In this document: positions 1 through 10,289 of the stretch, piece after piece | Layout of the letters: each line of letters begins with the position of its first letter | Position numbering within the stretch: the first letter of the stretch is position 1 | Assembly: GCA_944391055.1 (NCBI GenBank) | Contig: CALXSF010000004.1 | Coordinates: forward strand, 33,374-97,373 | Source of the DNA: an uncultured Kiritimatiellota bacterium | GTDB lineage: Bacteria; Verrucomicrobiota; Kiritimatiellia; RFP12; DVOR01 | Length of the DNA: 64,000 bases | Reading direction: 5' to 3' | Notes under the pieces: generated by a model | Told to the model about the DNA's origin: nothing | The model's database searches: none | What the model saw: only the letters and a program-made list of their open reading frames with translations | Program-made: the position numbers and the translations under genes

Positions 1-1780
<1,780 letters not shown>

Positions 1781-1794
1781 GTGGCACCTCTCTC

Positions 1795-2274
1795 TCAATG
1801 CTTCGCGCGGAACTTGTCCAAAATCCCCGGCAGCGCCGCTTTCGTCACCTTCCCGAAGACCTCGCCGTTGATGACGATGACCGGCGCCAAGCCGCAGCAC
1901 CCCAAGCAACGCACCGCCTCGGTCGAGAACTCGCCGTCGGGCGTCACCGTGTTCACGCCCACGCCAAGCTCCTGCTCAAGCGCCTTCATGATGTCGTCGC
2001 CGCCCTTCAGGTAGCACGCCGTCCCGAGGCAGACCTGGATGAGGTTGCGCCCCGGCTGCTTCAGCTTGAAGAAGTTGTAGAAGGTGATGACGCCGTAAAT
2101 CTTCGCCAACGGCACCTCCAGCAGATCCGCCAACTCCAGCACGATCTCGCGCGGCATATACCCATAAGTCTGCTGCACGCGATGCAAAACCATGATCAGA
2201 TTGCCGGGTTTTGGCTTCCACTCCTCGATGAAAGCGCGCAACTCCGGCGTCAACGTCTTCTTGTCCTGTGCCAT
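1795..2274 (-). CDS. hydC: [2Fe-2S] NuoE/HydC-type subunit
   Basis: A 159-residue protein of the 24-kDa/NuoE family. A short helical N-terminal region (GYMPREIVLELADLL) is followed by the thioredoxin-like [2Fe-2S] fold, with ligand pairs in CLGTAC and CLGCC. The length matches stand-alone HydC/NuoE subunits. It is the first gene of an operon with hydB, which begins 14 bases downstream. The start at 2274 has an AAAGGAGAG ribosome-binding site and a clear promoter lies 60-85 bases upstream. In bifurcating hydrogenases this subunit relays electrons to the HydB flavin. Confidence 0.92.
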   Translation of the reverse strand: MAQDKKTLTPELRAFIEEWKPKPGNLIMVLHRVQQTYGYMPREIVLELADLLEVPLAKIYGVITFYNFFKLKQPGRNLIQVCLGTACYLKGGDDIMKALEQELGVGVNTVTPDGEFSTEAVRCLGCCGLAPVIVINGEVFGKVTKAALPGILDKFRAKH

Positions 2275-2331
2275 AAGGTTCTCTCCTTTGTCGGCGGCGA
2301 TGGGGCCCGCGGCCCAACATCAATCTGCCTC

Positions 2332-2360
2332 AGTATCGCAAACGCGCAAACCCCCGTCAA
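2332..2360 (-). promoter_or_regulatory. Sigma70-type promoter of hydCB
   Basis: On the minus strand, TTGACG (2355-2360) and GATACT (2332-2337) are separated by exactly 17 bases. Transcription should begin near 2325, giving a ~50-base leader that contains a GC-rich inverted repeat and the hydC ribosome-binding site. The promoter lies in the 153-base gap after the polysaccharide genes, so hydCB can be transcribed independently of them. Confidence 0.75.
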
Positions 2361-2427
2361 GCACAAAGCGCCGCACGTCATGAATTAGTGAAGGCAAATA
2401 TTGGGCGCTCGTCGCTTTCATAACCCT

Positions 2428-3348
2428 TCACGGATGCGGCAACAGCCGCGCTTTGACCAACCAACGATGGCAATGCGAGCCTACCGCGGCCAACCCATCC
2501 GGCAAATAACGGAATCCCCACCGGCTGAAAGGCAGATACCATCGCCCATGCCCGTTGCGCAGGAAGGCGACGCACTGGCAATGCGAAAAGCGCGCCTGCC
2601 CAGTCTCCTCCAGCCACCGCCAATAGGTGCCGACCAGAAACTCCGTGATGAACCCGGGCTCCCGCCATGAGACCTTGGCCCCCGGGTCACGCAGCCACGC
2701 CTCGGACAGAGAAAGGGAAATGGGCAGGAGCGTCGCGCACATCCGCTCGAAAAGCGCCGTGCGCGCCACGAACGTGTTGTAGGGATAGAACCGATCGCCA
2801 TGCCGAAACATCGCCTCATAAAAATCCGCGCACGCCGGCGCCATCTCCCGCACCAGCCCGAGCGCATGGGCGATCCAGCGCTCGGAGGCGAAGCGATTGT
2901 CCAACATGGCCTGCGCGAGCCCGCCTCGTGCATGAATCCAGCCGCTCACGGGCAAAATCCCATCCGTCCCCTCGCCCTCCAAGACCGCGGCCGCGTCCGC
3001 CTCGGAACAGGGGAGGCGCGGCAGAAGCGCCTGCAACGACGGTTTCAGGAAGACGCCTCCCAACCGCGACGACACCTTCCCGCGCCTGTCGGGCAGGGGG
3101 CGGAAAAGGAGGAAGCGACGGTAATGGCACAGCCCCACGAAGTCCGCCCGACGCACCTCCGGGTGACGCCAAAGCCACCAAAGCGCGGTGCTTTCGTTGA
3201 GGTGAGGATTGTGGGCGGCGATGTTCTCGCCCACGTCGTCATGCAAAATCCCGGGCTGACGGTTTTGTCCGACGCCGACGGTCGTGAGCCCAAGCGGGTT
3301 GATCGCCCCGTCGGGGCGGTGATCGACACAGAAGAGACGCAAACGCAT
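2428..3348 (-). CDS. DUF4422 family polysaccharide-biosynthesis protein
   Basis: A 306-residue protein with the DUF4422 hallmarks: an N-terminal segment with NESTALWWLW (51-60) followed by GLCHYRRF (72-79). DUF4422 proteins occur in capsule and O-antigen clusters and are regarded as glycosyltransferases; the reaction is unknown here. There is no signal peptide, so it is probably cytoplasmic. The open frame extends upstream to 3828, but that stretch is the shadow of the acyltransferase gene. ATG at 3346-3348 has a GAGAGG ribosome-binding site and fits the family N-terminus. It is last in a three-gene operon, 8 bases after the acyltransferase. Confidence 0.8.
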   Translation of the reverse strand: MRLRLFCVDHRPDGAINPLGLTTVGVGQNRQPGILHDDVGENIAAHNPHLNESTALWWLWRHPEVRRADFVGLCHYRRFLLFRPLPDRRGKVSSRLGGVFLKPSLQALLPRLPCSEADAAAVLEGEGTDGILPVSGWIHARGGLAQAMLDNRFASERWIAHALGLVREMAPACADFYEAMFRHGDRFYPYNTFVARTALFERMCATLLPISLSLSEAWLRDPGAKVSWREPGFITEFLVGTYWRWLEETGQARFSHCQCVAFLRNGHGRWYLPFSRWGFRYLPDGLAAVGSHCHRWLVKARLLPHP

Positions 3349-3356
3349 GGGACCTC

Positions 3357-3884
3357 TCACTCCTTTCCGATGACACGCTGGCGGACGACGCGCGCGGGGT
3401 TCCCCACGACGATGACAAAGGCTGACACGGGGCGGGCTACGACCGCGCCAAGGCCGACGACCGCCCCGTCGCCGAGGGTGACGCCGGGGAGGATCGCCGC
3501 GCGGGCGGCGACCCAGCAGCCGTTGCCGATGACGATGGGCGCGGCGGTCGGCGCCATCACCGGCGAGGCGACGTCGTGCGAGGCCGTGCACAGATACGCG
3601 CCTTGCGAAATCACCGTGTTGTCGCCGAGGGCGATGGGAGCCTTGCAGTAAAGTTCCACGCCGGGGCCGACGCAGGAGAGATTGCCCACGCGCAGGTTCC
3701 AGGGCGCGTAGACACGTACGGAACGGTAGATCAGGCTCCGCCCGACGGCCGCGCCGAAGGCCCGCAAAAGCAGGTTGCGTCCGCCGGCGGGCAGCAGCGG
3801 GAAGAGCGTGGCGTTGAGCGCGCGCCAAAGCAGCAGGCGCAGGCGGCGCGGTTTCGCCTCACGGTAACGGCCCAGATCAATCAT
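3357..3884 (-). CDS. Left-handed beta-helix (hexapeptide repeat) acyltransferase, WcaF/NodL-like
   Basis: 175 residues. Irregular hexapeptide repeats run from about residue 55 to 155 (VGNLSCVGPGVELYC, IALGDNTVISQGAYL, IGNGCWVAARAAILPGV). The probable catalytic His is in SHD (102-104), and the family-typical VGNPARVVR lies near the end. Such enzymes O-acetylate sugars from acetyl-CoA in capsule or exopolysaccharide synthesis. The start at 3884 overlaps the 3' end of the GT4 gene by 8 bases, indicating translational coupling. A longer upstream frame is rejected because it would overlap GT4 extensively. Confidence 0.85.
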   Translation of the reverse strand: MIDLGRYREAKPRRLRLLLWRALNATLFPLLPAGGRNLLLRAFGAAVGRSLIYRSVRVYAPWNLRVGNLSCVGPGVELYCKAPIALGDNTVISQGAYLCTASHDVASPVMAPTAAPIVIGNGCWVAARAAILPGVTLGDGAVVGLGAVVARPVSAFVIVVGNPARVVRQRVIGKE

Positions 3885-4995
3885 GGCACACTTCCTTGAA
3901 CAAGGCCTCCCAGCGGTCGGCGACGGCCTCCACGCCATAGGCGGCGGCATTCGCGCGGGCGGTCTCGGCCATCCCCGCGACCACCTCGGGATGGGCCATG
4001 AGGTCGCCGACGTCCCGCGCGAAGCCCTCGGCCTCGAACGGCGGCGCCACGACCACCCCGTTGGTGCCGCGCACGACGTCGTAGACCGCCGGGTAACTGC
4101 CAAGCGCGACAGGCACGCAGCCGGCGGCCATCGCCTCCGGCAAAACCAAGGGGAAGCCCTCGAAGTCCGAGGTCAGGAGCAGCAGCCGTGCCTGCGCGTA
4201 AAAGGGCGCGGGGTCGCGGAAGCCGTGGAAGGTCACGCGCGGGAGGCCCTGCGCCTGCGCCTCCAGCGCCGCGCGGTCGGGGCTGTCGCCCACCACCTCC
4301 AGTCGCCAATCGGGGAAGCGCGGGGCCAAGAGCCTCCAGATCGCGAGCACGCGCGAGACCCGCTTCTGCGTCTCCTCCAGCCGCCCCACGTAGAGCAGGA
4401 TATTTTCTTTGGGGGCGGGCACGGGCGCGAGGGTGAGCGGGTTGCCGATGGTGCACAGACGCGGCGCGGCGGCCAGCCCCGTCATCCGCCGGAAGATCGG
4501 CTCAAAACGTTTCGAGAGCACCACGAAGGCGTCGCTTTGCCCGTAGACCAAGCGCAGGCTCAGCCCCGAAAGCAACCTCCAGAGCCACCGCCGCAACCCC
4601 GTCGCGGCGGCGATGCGCCCGTTGTTGTCCGGGACGTTGTGCAACACGGAGACCAAGCGCACCCCAAGCCCGCGCCCGGCCCGCCGCAGGAGGCGCGTCA
4701 CGCCCCACGGCAGACACCACTGGTTCACCACAACCAGGACGCCCCGCGCCAGCAACAGCGCCCGCAGCGCCTTCTCGTTCGCCGCCGACGCCACGGGGAA
4801 GCCCAACGCCTTCACCATGACCGAAGGCTCCAACCCTTCTAGGAGCGCGCGGTCGCCGAAGCGGAACGCCACGATCGTCACCCGCCATCCCCGTCTGGCG
4901 AACGCGTTCCCCAGCGCCGCGGTCACGCGCTCCACGCCCCCGACGTCCCAGACGCCGAGCACGAAGAGCACCCCCCGCTCATCCTCATTGGCCAT
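3877..4995 (-). CDS. GT4-family glycosyltransferase
   Basis: A 372-residue GT-B glycosyltransferase. The N-terminal nucleotide-sugar fold has the GGVERV loop (19-24); the C-terminal Rossmann domain has LLYVGRL, the FHGF segment and the donor-binding motif EGFPLVLPEAMA (about 276-287). It should transfer a sugar to a lipid-linked or nascent polysaccharide at the cytoplasmic face of the membrane. The frame stays open to 5208, but I chose ATG 4995 because it aligns with the family N-terminus and is preceded by GGAAAGGAAAG. First gene of the GT4-acyltransferase-DUF4422 operon. Confidence 0.88.
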   Translation of the reverse strand: MANEDERGVLFVLGVWDVGGVERVTAALGNAFARRGWRVTIVAFRFGDRALLEGLEPSVMVKALGFPVASAANEKALRALLLARGVLVVVNQWCLPWGVTRLLRRAGRGLGVRLVSVLHNVPDNNGRIAAATGLRRWLWRLLSGLSLRLVYGQSDAFVVLSKRFEPIFRRMTGLAAAPRLCTIGNPLTLAPVPAPKENILLYVGRLEETQKRVSRVLAIWRLLAPRFPDWRLEVVGDSPDRAALEAQAQGLPRVTFHGFRDPAPFYAQARLLLLTSDFEGFPLVLPEAMAAGCVPVALGSYPAVYDVVRGTNGVVVAPPFEAEGFARDVGDLMAHPEVVAGMAETARANAAAYGVEAVADRWEALFKEVCHD

Positions 4996-5248
4996 AATAA
5001 AGCACGCTTTCCTTTCCGTATTCCACTGAGGCCTTCGGAAGCCCACATCGATTACGTGCAAAGAAAGCGCGCCTGAACGGCGCACCTTGCAAAACACGTT
5101 GCCCGATGTTGAAAGTTCCGAAGTTTCAGTGGAGCAACCTGTTTGCGCAAAGCGCAAGTGAAGGCGACGGCTTTCCCGTCGCGTGTCCTCATGATAGCAA
5201 ATCCCCACCCCCGCCGCAGACGTGGCGCGACGGGAAGACGGAAAGCGA

Positions 5249-5328
5249 CACGCCGCAGTCCATGGGGACTTGCGGCGTGCCTCGAAGCGACTTACGGCGC
5301 GATCCGCGGGATGAGGCCCGCAAACACG
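5249..5328. repeat. Intergenic hairpin followed by a conserved 16-mer (copy 1)
   Basis: This sits in the 333-base gap between the GT4 start and the GH29 stop. CACGCCGCA-GTCC (5249-5261) pairs with GGAC-T-TGCGGCGTG (5266-5279) across a 4-base loop with one bulged T. A degenerate copy of the 3' arm (GACTTACGGCG) follows at 5289-5299. The element ends with GAGGCCCGCAAACACG (5313-5328), which recurs exactly at 61735-61750, also just after a long hairpin. The rest of the gap has smaller hairpins at about 5142-5156 and 5165-5181 and no gene. It may be a dispersed palindromic repeat or a transcription-end structure. Confidence 0.6.
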
Positions 5329-6807
5329 TCAATCGGCGGTCTTTAAGGGGCTGAGGTGGACGCCGATGGAAAGGATGCGCGGCTCGGCGCGGCTTTCCTC
5401 AACGACGAGGCGGAGGGCGACGGCCTCGATGGGGGCCTTCAGGCGGAGGATGCGCTTGTGGCCGATGGTGGTGGCGGCGGCGATGGGCTCCCAGGCGTCG
5501 GAGCCGGGGCGTTGGGCCTCGAAGCGGAAGCGCTCGACGCGCTGGCCTTGGGTGATGTCCTCCTGCGCGACAAGGGTGTCGAAGCGGATGGGCGCGGGGA
5601 GGCGCGCCTCGGTTTGGCCGGGCCTGACCGCGCCGAGGAGGTTCTTGGAGAAAGTGTCGCGGAGGCATTGGCCGAAGGCGCGGAGGCGGGCGACGTCGTT
5701 GGCGTGGAAGAGTCCCTCGGGCGTGGGGGGGATGTTGAGGAGGAGGACGGCGTTGCGGCCGACGGAGCGGTCGTAGATGGACATCAGCTGCTCCAAGGTC
5801 TTCACCTGGCCGTCCTGGCTGGCGTGATAGAACCAGCCGGGGCGGATGGAGACGTCGCACTCGGCGGGATACCAGACCCAGCGGTCGGAGGCGAGGATGT
5901 CGTCGAGGGCGCCGAGCGTGGGGGAGTTGGCGGAGAGCTGGGCTTTGGCGAGTTGGCGCTTGGCCATGGCGGCGATGTCCTTGCCGTCGAAGTGGAAGGG
6001 GGCGAAGCCGTCGCGGACGGCGTCGTTGTTGACGGCCTCGACGGGGACGACGCTCCACTCGCTGTCGCGGGCGAGGCCGGATTCGTTGCCGACCCAGCGG
6101 ACGTCCGGGCCGGAGACGGCGATGACGCACGCGGGGTTGCGGGCGCGGATGAGGGCGTAGTAGCGGGCCCAGTCGTAGACCTGCTTTTTGCCGTTGGGGC
6201 CCTCGCCGCAGGCGCCGTCGAACCAAATCTCGTCGATGGGGCCGTAGTTGTCGAAGAGCTCGGCGAGCTGGCCGACGAAGAAGTCGTTGTAGGCCTCCGT
6301 GCCGTAGGTGGGCTCGTGGCGATCCCAGGGGGAGAGGTAAAAGCCGACGCGGAGGCCCTCGGCGCGGCAGGCGTCCGCGAACTCGCGGCAGACGTCGCCC
6401 TGGCCGCCCTTCCATGGGGAGGCGGCGACGGTGTGCTTGGTGAGTTTGCTGGGCCAGAGGCAGAAGCCGTCGTGGTGCTTGGCGGTGAGGATGGCGAGGC
6501 GGAAGCCGGCCTCCTTGAGGGCGCGGGCCCATTGGCGGCAGTCGAGCGCGGTGGGGTTGAAGAGGGCGGGGCTCTCGGCGCCCGTACCCCACTCGCGGTC
6601 GGTGAAGGTGTTGATGCCGAAGTGGACGAAGGCGGTGAGCTCCAGCCGCTGCCACGCCACTTGGCGCGGGGCGGGGCGGACCTGCGCCGCTTGGGCGACG
6701 CGCGCGCGTTCGGCGGGGGAAAGGTCGGCCATCGTGGTCGTGGCCGCGGCGGACGCGGTCAGGGTGAGGGCGAGGACGACGGAAAGCAAAAGTCTGTCTG
6801 TGTTCAT
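5329..6807 (-). CDS. Secreted alpha-L-fucosidase, GH29
   Basis: 492 residues with an N-terminal signal peptide (LLLSVVLALTLTASAAA). The GH29 barrel is recognisable from FVHFGINTF, TAKHHDGFCLW and EIWFDGA; D197 in the last motif is the expected nucleophile of this retaining family. A C-terminal beta-sandwich follows. It should release alpha-linked fucose from host or plant glycans in the periplasm or outside the cell. ATG 6807 was chosen because it begins the signal peptide; the frame is open further upstream but without signal-like sequence. It is divergent from a GH43 gene 161 bases away. Confidence 0.93.
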   Translation of the reverse strand: MNTDRLLLSVVLALTLTASAAATTTMADLSPAERARVAQAAQVRPAPRQVAWQRLELTAFVHFGINTFTDREWGTGAESPALFNPTALDCRQWARALKEAGFRLAILTAKHHDGFCLWPSKLTKHTVAASPWKGGQGDVCREFADACRAEGLRVGFYLSPWDRHEPTYGTEAYNDFFVGQLAELFDNYGPIDEIWFDGACGEGPNGKKQVYDWARYYALIRARNPACVIAVSGPDVRWVGNESGLARDSEWSVVPVEAVNNDAVRDGFAPFHFDGKDIAAMAKRQLAKAQLSANSPTLGALDDILASDRWVWYPAECDVSIRPGWFYHASQDGQVKTLEQLMSIYDRSVGRNAVLLLNIPPTPEGLFHANDVARLRAFGQCLRDTFSKNLLGAVRPGQTEARLPAPIRFDTLVAQEDITQGQRVERFRFEAQRPGSDAWEPIAAATTIGHKRILRLKAPIEAVALRLVVEESRAEPRILSIGVHLSPLKTAD

Positions 6808-6930
6808 GCGCCCATATTTTAGTCCCCGGCGCGGAATACGCGAGGCCAATACACGGCGTTGGCGTTGCTGCGTACCGGCGTAGACAGGCACGGGGGCACG
6901 CCGCTTTCTCCTTCCCGCGCCCCTGCCCTT

Positions 6931-6940
6931 TGTGGATAAT
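6931..6940 (+). promoter_or_regulatory. Extended -10 box of the GH43 gene
   Basis: TGTGG at 6931-6935 overlaps GATAAT at 6935-6940, 28 bases before the GH43 ATG; the leader carries an AAAGGA ribosome-binding site. No good -35 is seen. The TGTG element matches other promoters in the window. Confidence 0.5.
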
Positions 6941-6968
6941 AGGCGCCGAACCCAACCAAAGGAACCCC

Positions 6969-8102
6969 ATGAGGCCCATCCTGCCACTCCTGTCGCTTCT
7001 CGTCGCCCTGCCCGTCCTCGCCGCGCCCGGCCCCCGCCAAACGCAGATCCGCCCCGGCGAGCTGTGGGAGGACGCCAACGGCAACCACATCAACGCCCAC
7101 GGCGGCGGCCTGCTCCTGCACGAGGGCCGCGTCTGGTGGTTCGGCGAGCACAAGGTGCCCGGGACCGCCGGCAACCAGGCCTGGGTGGGCGTCCACTGCT
7201 ATTCCTCGCCCGCCGACGACTTGGTGAACTGGCGCGACGAAGGCATCGCCCTGCGCGTCTCCGACGACCCGAAGAGCTACATCGCCAAAGGCTGCATCCT
7301 CGAACGCCCCAAAGTGGTCTACAACGCCAAGACGGGCAAGTTCGTCATGTGGTTCCATCTCGAGCTCAAAGGGCAGGGCTACGCCGCCGCCCGCTACGGC
7401 GTGGCCGTGGCCGACCGGGTCGAGGGCCCCTATACCTTCCTCCGATCCGGGCGCGTCAACCCCGGCGTCTGGGCGCAGAACATCCCCGCCGAGAAGCGCA
7501 CCCTTGCCGACGCCCCGGCGGCCAAGCGCCTCTCCTCCAGCGCCTTCCCGGAGGGCATGGACAAGGCGGCGATCTATTACCGCGACTTCGCGGGCGGCCA
7601 GATGGCGCGGGACATGACGATCTTCGTGGACGACGACGGCGTCGCCTACCACATCTACGCCTCCGAGGACAACGGGACGCTCCAGATCGCCGAGCTCGAC
7701 GACACCTACACCCGCCACACCGGCCGCTACGCCCGCCTCTTCGAGGGCCGCTTCATGGAGGCCCCCGCCCTCTTCAAGAAGGACGGCAAATACTGGTTCA
7801 TCGGCTCGGGCTGCACCGGCTGGGCCCCCAACGCTGCGCGCTCCGCCGTCGCCGACTCCATCTGGGGCCCCTGGACCGAACTGGGCAACCCCGCCCGCGG
7901 CGAGAACGCGGGCAAGACCCACTTCTCGCAAAGCACCTATGTGCTGCCGGTCCCCGCGAAACCCGGCCGCTTCATCTTCTGCGCCGACCGCTGGAACCCC
8001 AAAAACCAAATCGACAGCCGCTATATTTGGCTCCCCATCGAGTGGGAGGACGGCAAGCCCGTCCTCAACTGGAAGGACGCCTGGTCCCCCGCCGACCTCT
8101 GA
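6969..8102 (+). CDS. Secreted GH43-family glycosidase
   Basis: 377 residues with a signal peptide (PLLSLLVALPVLAAP). The five-bladed propeller of GH43 is suggested by INAHGGGLL, the RPKVVYN blade, RDMTIFVDDDG, and EAPALFKKDGKYW, which contains the probable general-acid Glu. The sequence type resembles GH43 proteins of gut Bacteroides that act on beta-galactosides (subfamily 34-like), but subfamily and substrate are a guess. ATG 6969 has AAAGGAACCCC immediately upstream; an earlier in-frame ATG at 6930 would only add residues before the signal peptide. Converges on ribD 24 bases downstream. Confidence 0.85.
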   Translation: MRPILPLLSLLVALPVLAAPGPRQTQIRPGELWEDANGNHINAHGGGLLLHEGRVWWFGEHKVPGTAGNQAWVGVHCYSSPADDLVNWRDEGIALRVSDDPKSYIAKGCILERPKVVYNAKTGKFVMWFHLELKGQGYAAARYGVAVADRVEGPYTFLRSGRVNPGVWAQNIPAEKRTLADAPAAKRLSSSAFPEGMDKAAIYYRDFAGGQMARDMTIFVDDDGVAYHIYASEDNGTLQIAELDDTYTRHTGRYARLFEGRFMEAPALFKKDGKYWFIGSGCTGWAPNAARSAVADSIWGPWTELGNPARGENAGKTHFSQSTYVLPVPAKPGRFIFCADRWNPKNQIDSRYIWLPIEWEDGKPVLNWKDAWSPADL

Positions 8103-8126
8103 GGTCGGCGCGCGGCCGCCGCCCCC

Positions 8127-9152
8127 TCAGCCCAAACGAAACCGAATCAGCGTGTCCGCCCCGAGCGCCTCCCGCGCGAAGGGCGTCAGCGTGAGCGCCC
8201 GCGCCAGCGGGCGCGGCGCGATGACCAGCCCCCGGCGCGCCGCCGGGTCGCCCAAAATCTTCGGCGCGTAAAGCACATCCAGCTCGTCGACCAACCCCGC
8301 GTCCAGCAACGCCCCCGCCAAGACCCCGCCGCCCTCGCACAGCACGTCGTTCACGCCGCGCGCACAAAGAGCGCGAAGCATCGCGCGGAGGTCGCACCCG
8401 TCGTAACCCAGATCGCGCGTGGCCACCAACGTCCGCGCGTCCACGTCCGCCGCGTCCGGCGGCGTGCCGCGATCCACCAACACGCGCCACTTTCGCGGGG
8501 CGTCCGGGAGATGGGGCTGCAAACTCGGGTGGTCGGCCCGGACCGTGCCCGCGCCCACCATCACCGCGTCCACCCGCGCGCGGAGACGCTGCACCCACGC
8601 CCGCGCCTCCGGCCCCGTGACCCAGCGCGACGCGCCCGCGCCGTCGGCGATGAAGCCGTCGAGGGTCATCGCCAATTTCAGCCGCACATACGGCAACCCC
8701 TGCGTGATCGCCTTGGCGAAGGGCGCGATGAGCGCGCGGCAGCGCGCCGCGGCCTCCCCCTCCGCCACCGTGACGGCGATGCCCGCCCCGCGCAGCAGCC
8801 CCACCGCCCGCCCCGCGTGGCGCGGGTTGGGGTCCAGGCAACCGATCACCACCCGCCCCAGGCGCTTGGCGCGGATCAGGTCGCAGCACGGCGGCGTTCG
8901 CCCCGTCGTCGAGCACGGCTCCAGCGACACATAGAGCGTGGCCCCCGCCGGATCCTCCGAGCAGGCCGCCAGGCAATTCACCTCCGCGTGCGGGCCGCCC
9001 GCGCGCAGGTGCGCGCCCTCGCCCAACACGCGCCCCGCGCGGACGCAGACCGCGCCCACCGCCGGGTTCGGCGCCGTGCGGCCCACCTGGGCCTCGGCCA
9101 ACGCCGCCGCGCGCGCCAGCCAGCGGGCGTCCTCCGCCTCGGGCTCAGTCAT
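8127..9152 (-). CDS. ribD: Bifunctional diaminohydroxyphosphoribosylaminopyrimidine deaminase / reductase
   Basis: 341 residues. The N-terminal cytidine-deaminase-like zinc domain has HAE (55-57), C80 in LEPC and C89 in TPPC. A C-terminal RibD reductase domain (from about 150) includes VRLKLAMTLDGFIA, VMVGAGTVRADHP and CEGGGVLAGALL. It carries out the second and third steps of riboflavin synthesis. No other rib gene lies nearby. Its start overlaps the stop of a small lipoprotein gene by 8 bases, so the two are translationally coupled. Confidence 0.96.
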   Translation of the reverse strand: MTEPEAEDARWLARAAALAEAQVGRTAPNPAVGAVCVRAGRVLGEGAHLRAGGPHAEVNCLAACSEDPAGATLYVSLEPCSTTGRTPPCCDLIRAKRLGRVVIGCLDPNPRHAGRAVGLLRGAGIAVTVAEGEAAARCRALIAPFAKAITQGLPYVRLKLAMTLDGFIADGAGASRWVTGPEARAWVQRLRARVDAVMVGAGTVRADHPSLQPHLPDAPRKWRVLVDRGTPPDAADVDARTLVATRDLGYDGCDLRAMLRALCARGVNDVLCEGGGVLAGALLDAGLVDELDVLYAPKILGDPAARRGLVIAPRPLARALTLTPFAREALGADTLIRFRLG

Positions 9153-9306
9153 ACTGATCCACCAGCGACGACGGCAACGCGCCGGTCGCCTCTGCCCGCG
9201 AAGGCTGGTTCCACGGGATGTCCGACCGCCTGGTGGCGATGCTCTGGTTCACGCACCCGCAAACCGCCATCGCGCCAAGCCCCAACAACATCAGTAGCGT
9301 TTTCAT
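9145..9306 (-). CDS. Small lipoprotein coupled to ribD
   Basis: 53 residues: a hydrophobic signal (KTLLMLLGLGAMA) with a lipobox V-C-G-C that makes C18 the likely lipidated cysteine. The short polar tail contains RRSDIPWNQPSRAE. Tails of this R-x-S-D/L-x-P-W-x-x-P type are, to my memory, common in small lipoproteins of Verrucomicrobiota; no function is known to me. ATG at 9306 was chosen over the upstream frame start at 9369 because it begins the signal peptide. It precedes ribD in one transcript. Confidence 0.65.
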   Translation of the reverse strand: MKTLLMLLGLGAMAVCGCVNQSIATRRSDIPWNQPSRAEATGALPSSLVDQYD

Positions 9307-9458
9307 GGCCGTATCATAGCACATCCCCCACCCCGCCTTTTGGGAAATCGCCAAAACGCCGCCGCCCATGAATCAATAAGTCCTCAGACTCCTATTCACT
9401 CACGCCTCGCTTCCCATCACCGTAGTTATAGATTTTTATCGGGAATCAAACAAAACAA

Positions 9459-9488
9459 TTGTTTTCCGCAAAACGGTTGTGTTATAAT
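9459..9488 (+). promoter_or_regulatory. Sigma70-type promoter of an orphan short transcript
   Basis: TTGTTT (9459-9464) and TATAAT (9483-9488) lie 18 bases apart in an AT-rich stretch that contrasts with the GC-rich surroundings. The -35 overlaps a perfect 14-base palindrome, AAAACAATTGTTTT (9452-9465), a possible operator. Confidence 0.65.
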
Positions 9489-9494
9489 AAGCAC

Positions 9495-9591
9495 GTTAGT
9501 CAGACATCTCCTACACACACAGACACAGACACAACCCCACCCAATAAGATATAATCCAACCCAGCCGGACTTCGTTCGGCTGGGTCTTTTC
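9495..9591 (+). ncRNA. Candidate small RNA of about 97 nt
   Basis: A strong promoter reading rightward is followed about 70 bases later by a terminator, with no start codon ATG between them. Both flanking genes read leftward, so this is a free-standing transcription unit. The predicted transcript starts near 9495. It has an unstructured CA-rich segment (about 9513-9545) and ends in a 12-bp terminator hairpin. An unpaired linker plus terminator fits a trans-acting regulatory RNA, but no known RNA family is recognised. Confidence 0.55.
9559..9591 (+). terminator. Rho-independent terminator
   Basis: ACCCAGCCGGAC (9559-9570) pairs with GTTCGGCTGGGT (9574-9585), including one G-U pair, across a 3-base loop. 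TCTTTTC follows. The T-run is only on the + side, so it is directional. Confidence 0.85.
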
Positions 9592-9665
9592 TATTCAACA
9601 GTCATCAAAATGACTGTCGGCGTCAAAACGATTCTGTGCGTGTGGAAGGGGGCGGAGAGGCGTGT

Positions 9666-10289
9666 TCAGTCTTGAAGGAGATGCTGCCCCGCATCGACAT
9701 AAAGAATCTGCCCGGTGACGGATGGCGTGCGAAGCAGGAATGCCACCGCCGAATGAATGTCGATCACGGAGGGGCGAGGCGTAAGACAGGGGCCGGCCTT
9801 TTCGCGATGGTCGGGGTTGGGAGGGGGCAGAACCGGGCCCGGAGCGATGGCATTCACCCGTGTGCCGGTTTTTCGGCCCCAGCATCGTGCCGCGGCAAGC
9901 GTCCAATGCGCCAAACGGCGTTTGCTCGCCAAGTAAGCGCGAATCGGGGGAGGCAACGCCGTTTTCGGCCTCCCAATTCTGGAATCCAGAAAGGTGATGA
10001 TGTGGGCGTATGGGAAACGGCCATGAATGGCGTTGGCCACGCGAGCGGGGCCCAATGCGTTGACCTGAACCATACGCGCGAAAGCGGCATTCAATTCGAA
10101 GCACCCGGCTAGGATCAACGCGGCATCGCAAGTGGTCAATTGGGAAACCGCATCGCTGGGGGCGTATGTCGGCGCCAAGAAATCACCGTACTCGTTGCGG
10201 GAGAGTACGGTGACCTGATGGCCTTCCGACTGAAGCATTGGGAGCAATCCAATGCCAATGCGTCCTGGGCCGACCAACGTTAGATGCAT
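9666..10289 (-). CDS. Short-chain dehydrogenase/reductase family protein
   Basis: 207 residues of the SDR fold. The N-terminal nucleotide-binding loop reads GPGRIGIG (7-14) in place of the usual TGxxxGIG. The catalytic pair is Y119/K123 in YLASK, and the NAIAPGPV motif follows the active site. At about 207 residues it is short, having lost part of the first Rossmann unit. It resembles FolM/pteridine-reductase-like members, but the substrate cannot be assigned. It lies 140 bases downstream of infC. That gap holds no gene and only a weak AT-rich promoter-like stretch near 10300. Confidence 0.75.
   Translation of the reverse strand: MHLTLVGPGRIGIGLLPMLQSEGHQVTVLSRNEYGDFLAPTYAPSDAVSQLTTCDAALILAGCFELNAAFARMVQVNALGPARVANAIHGRFPYAHIITFLDSRIGRPKTALPPPIRAYLASKRRLAHWTLAAARCWGRKTGTRVNAIAPGPVLPPPNPDHREKAGPCLTPRPSVIDIHSAVAFLLRTPSVTGQILYVDAGQHLLQD

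Noticed and set aside
9513..9545. CA-rich stretch as a CRISPR or simple-repeat array
   Set aside because: Only a few imperfect ACACAG units without spacers; it fits the unpaired part of a small RNA better.
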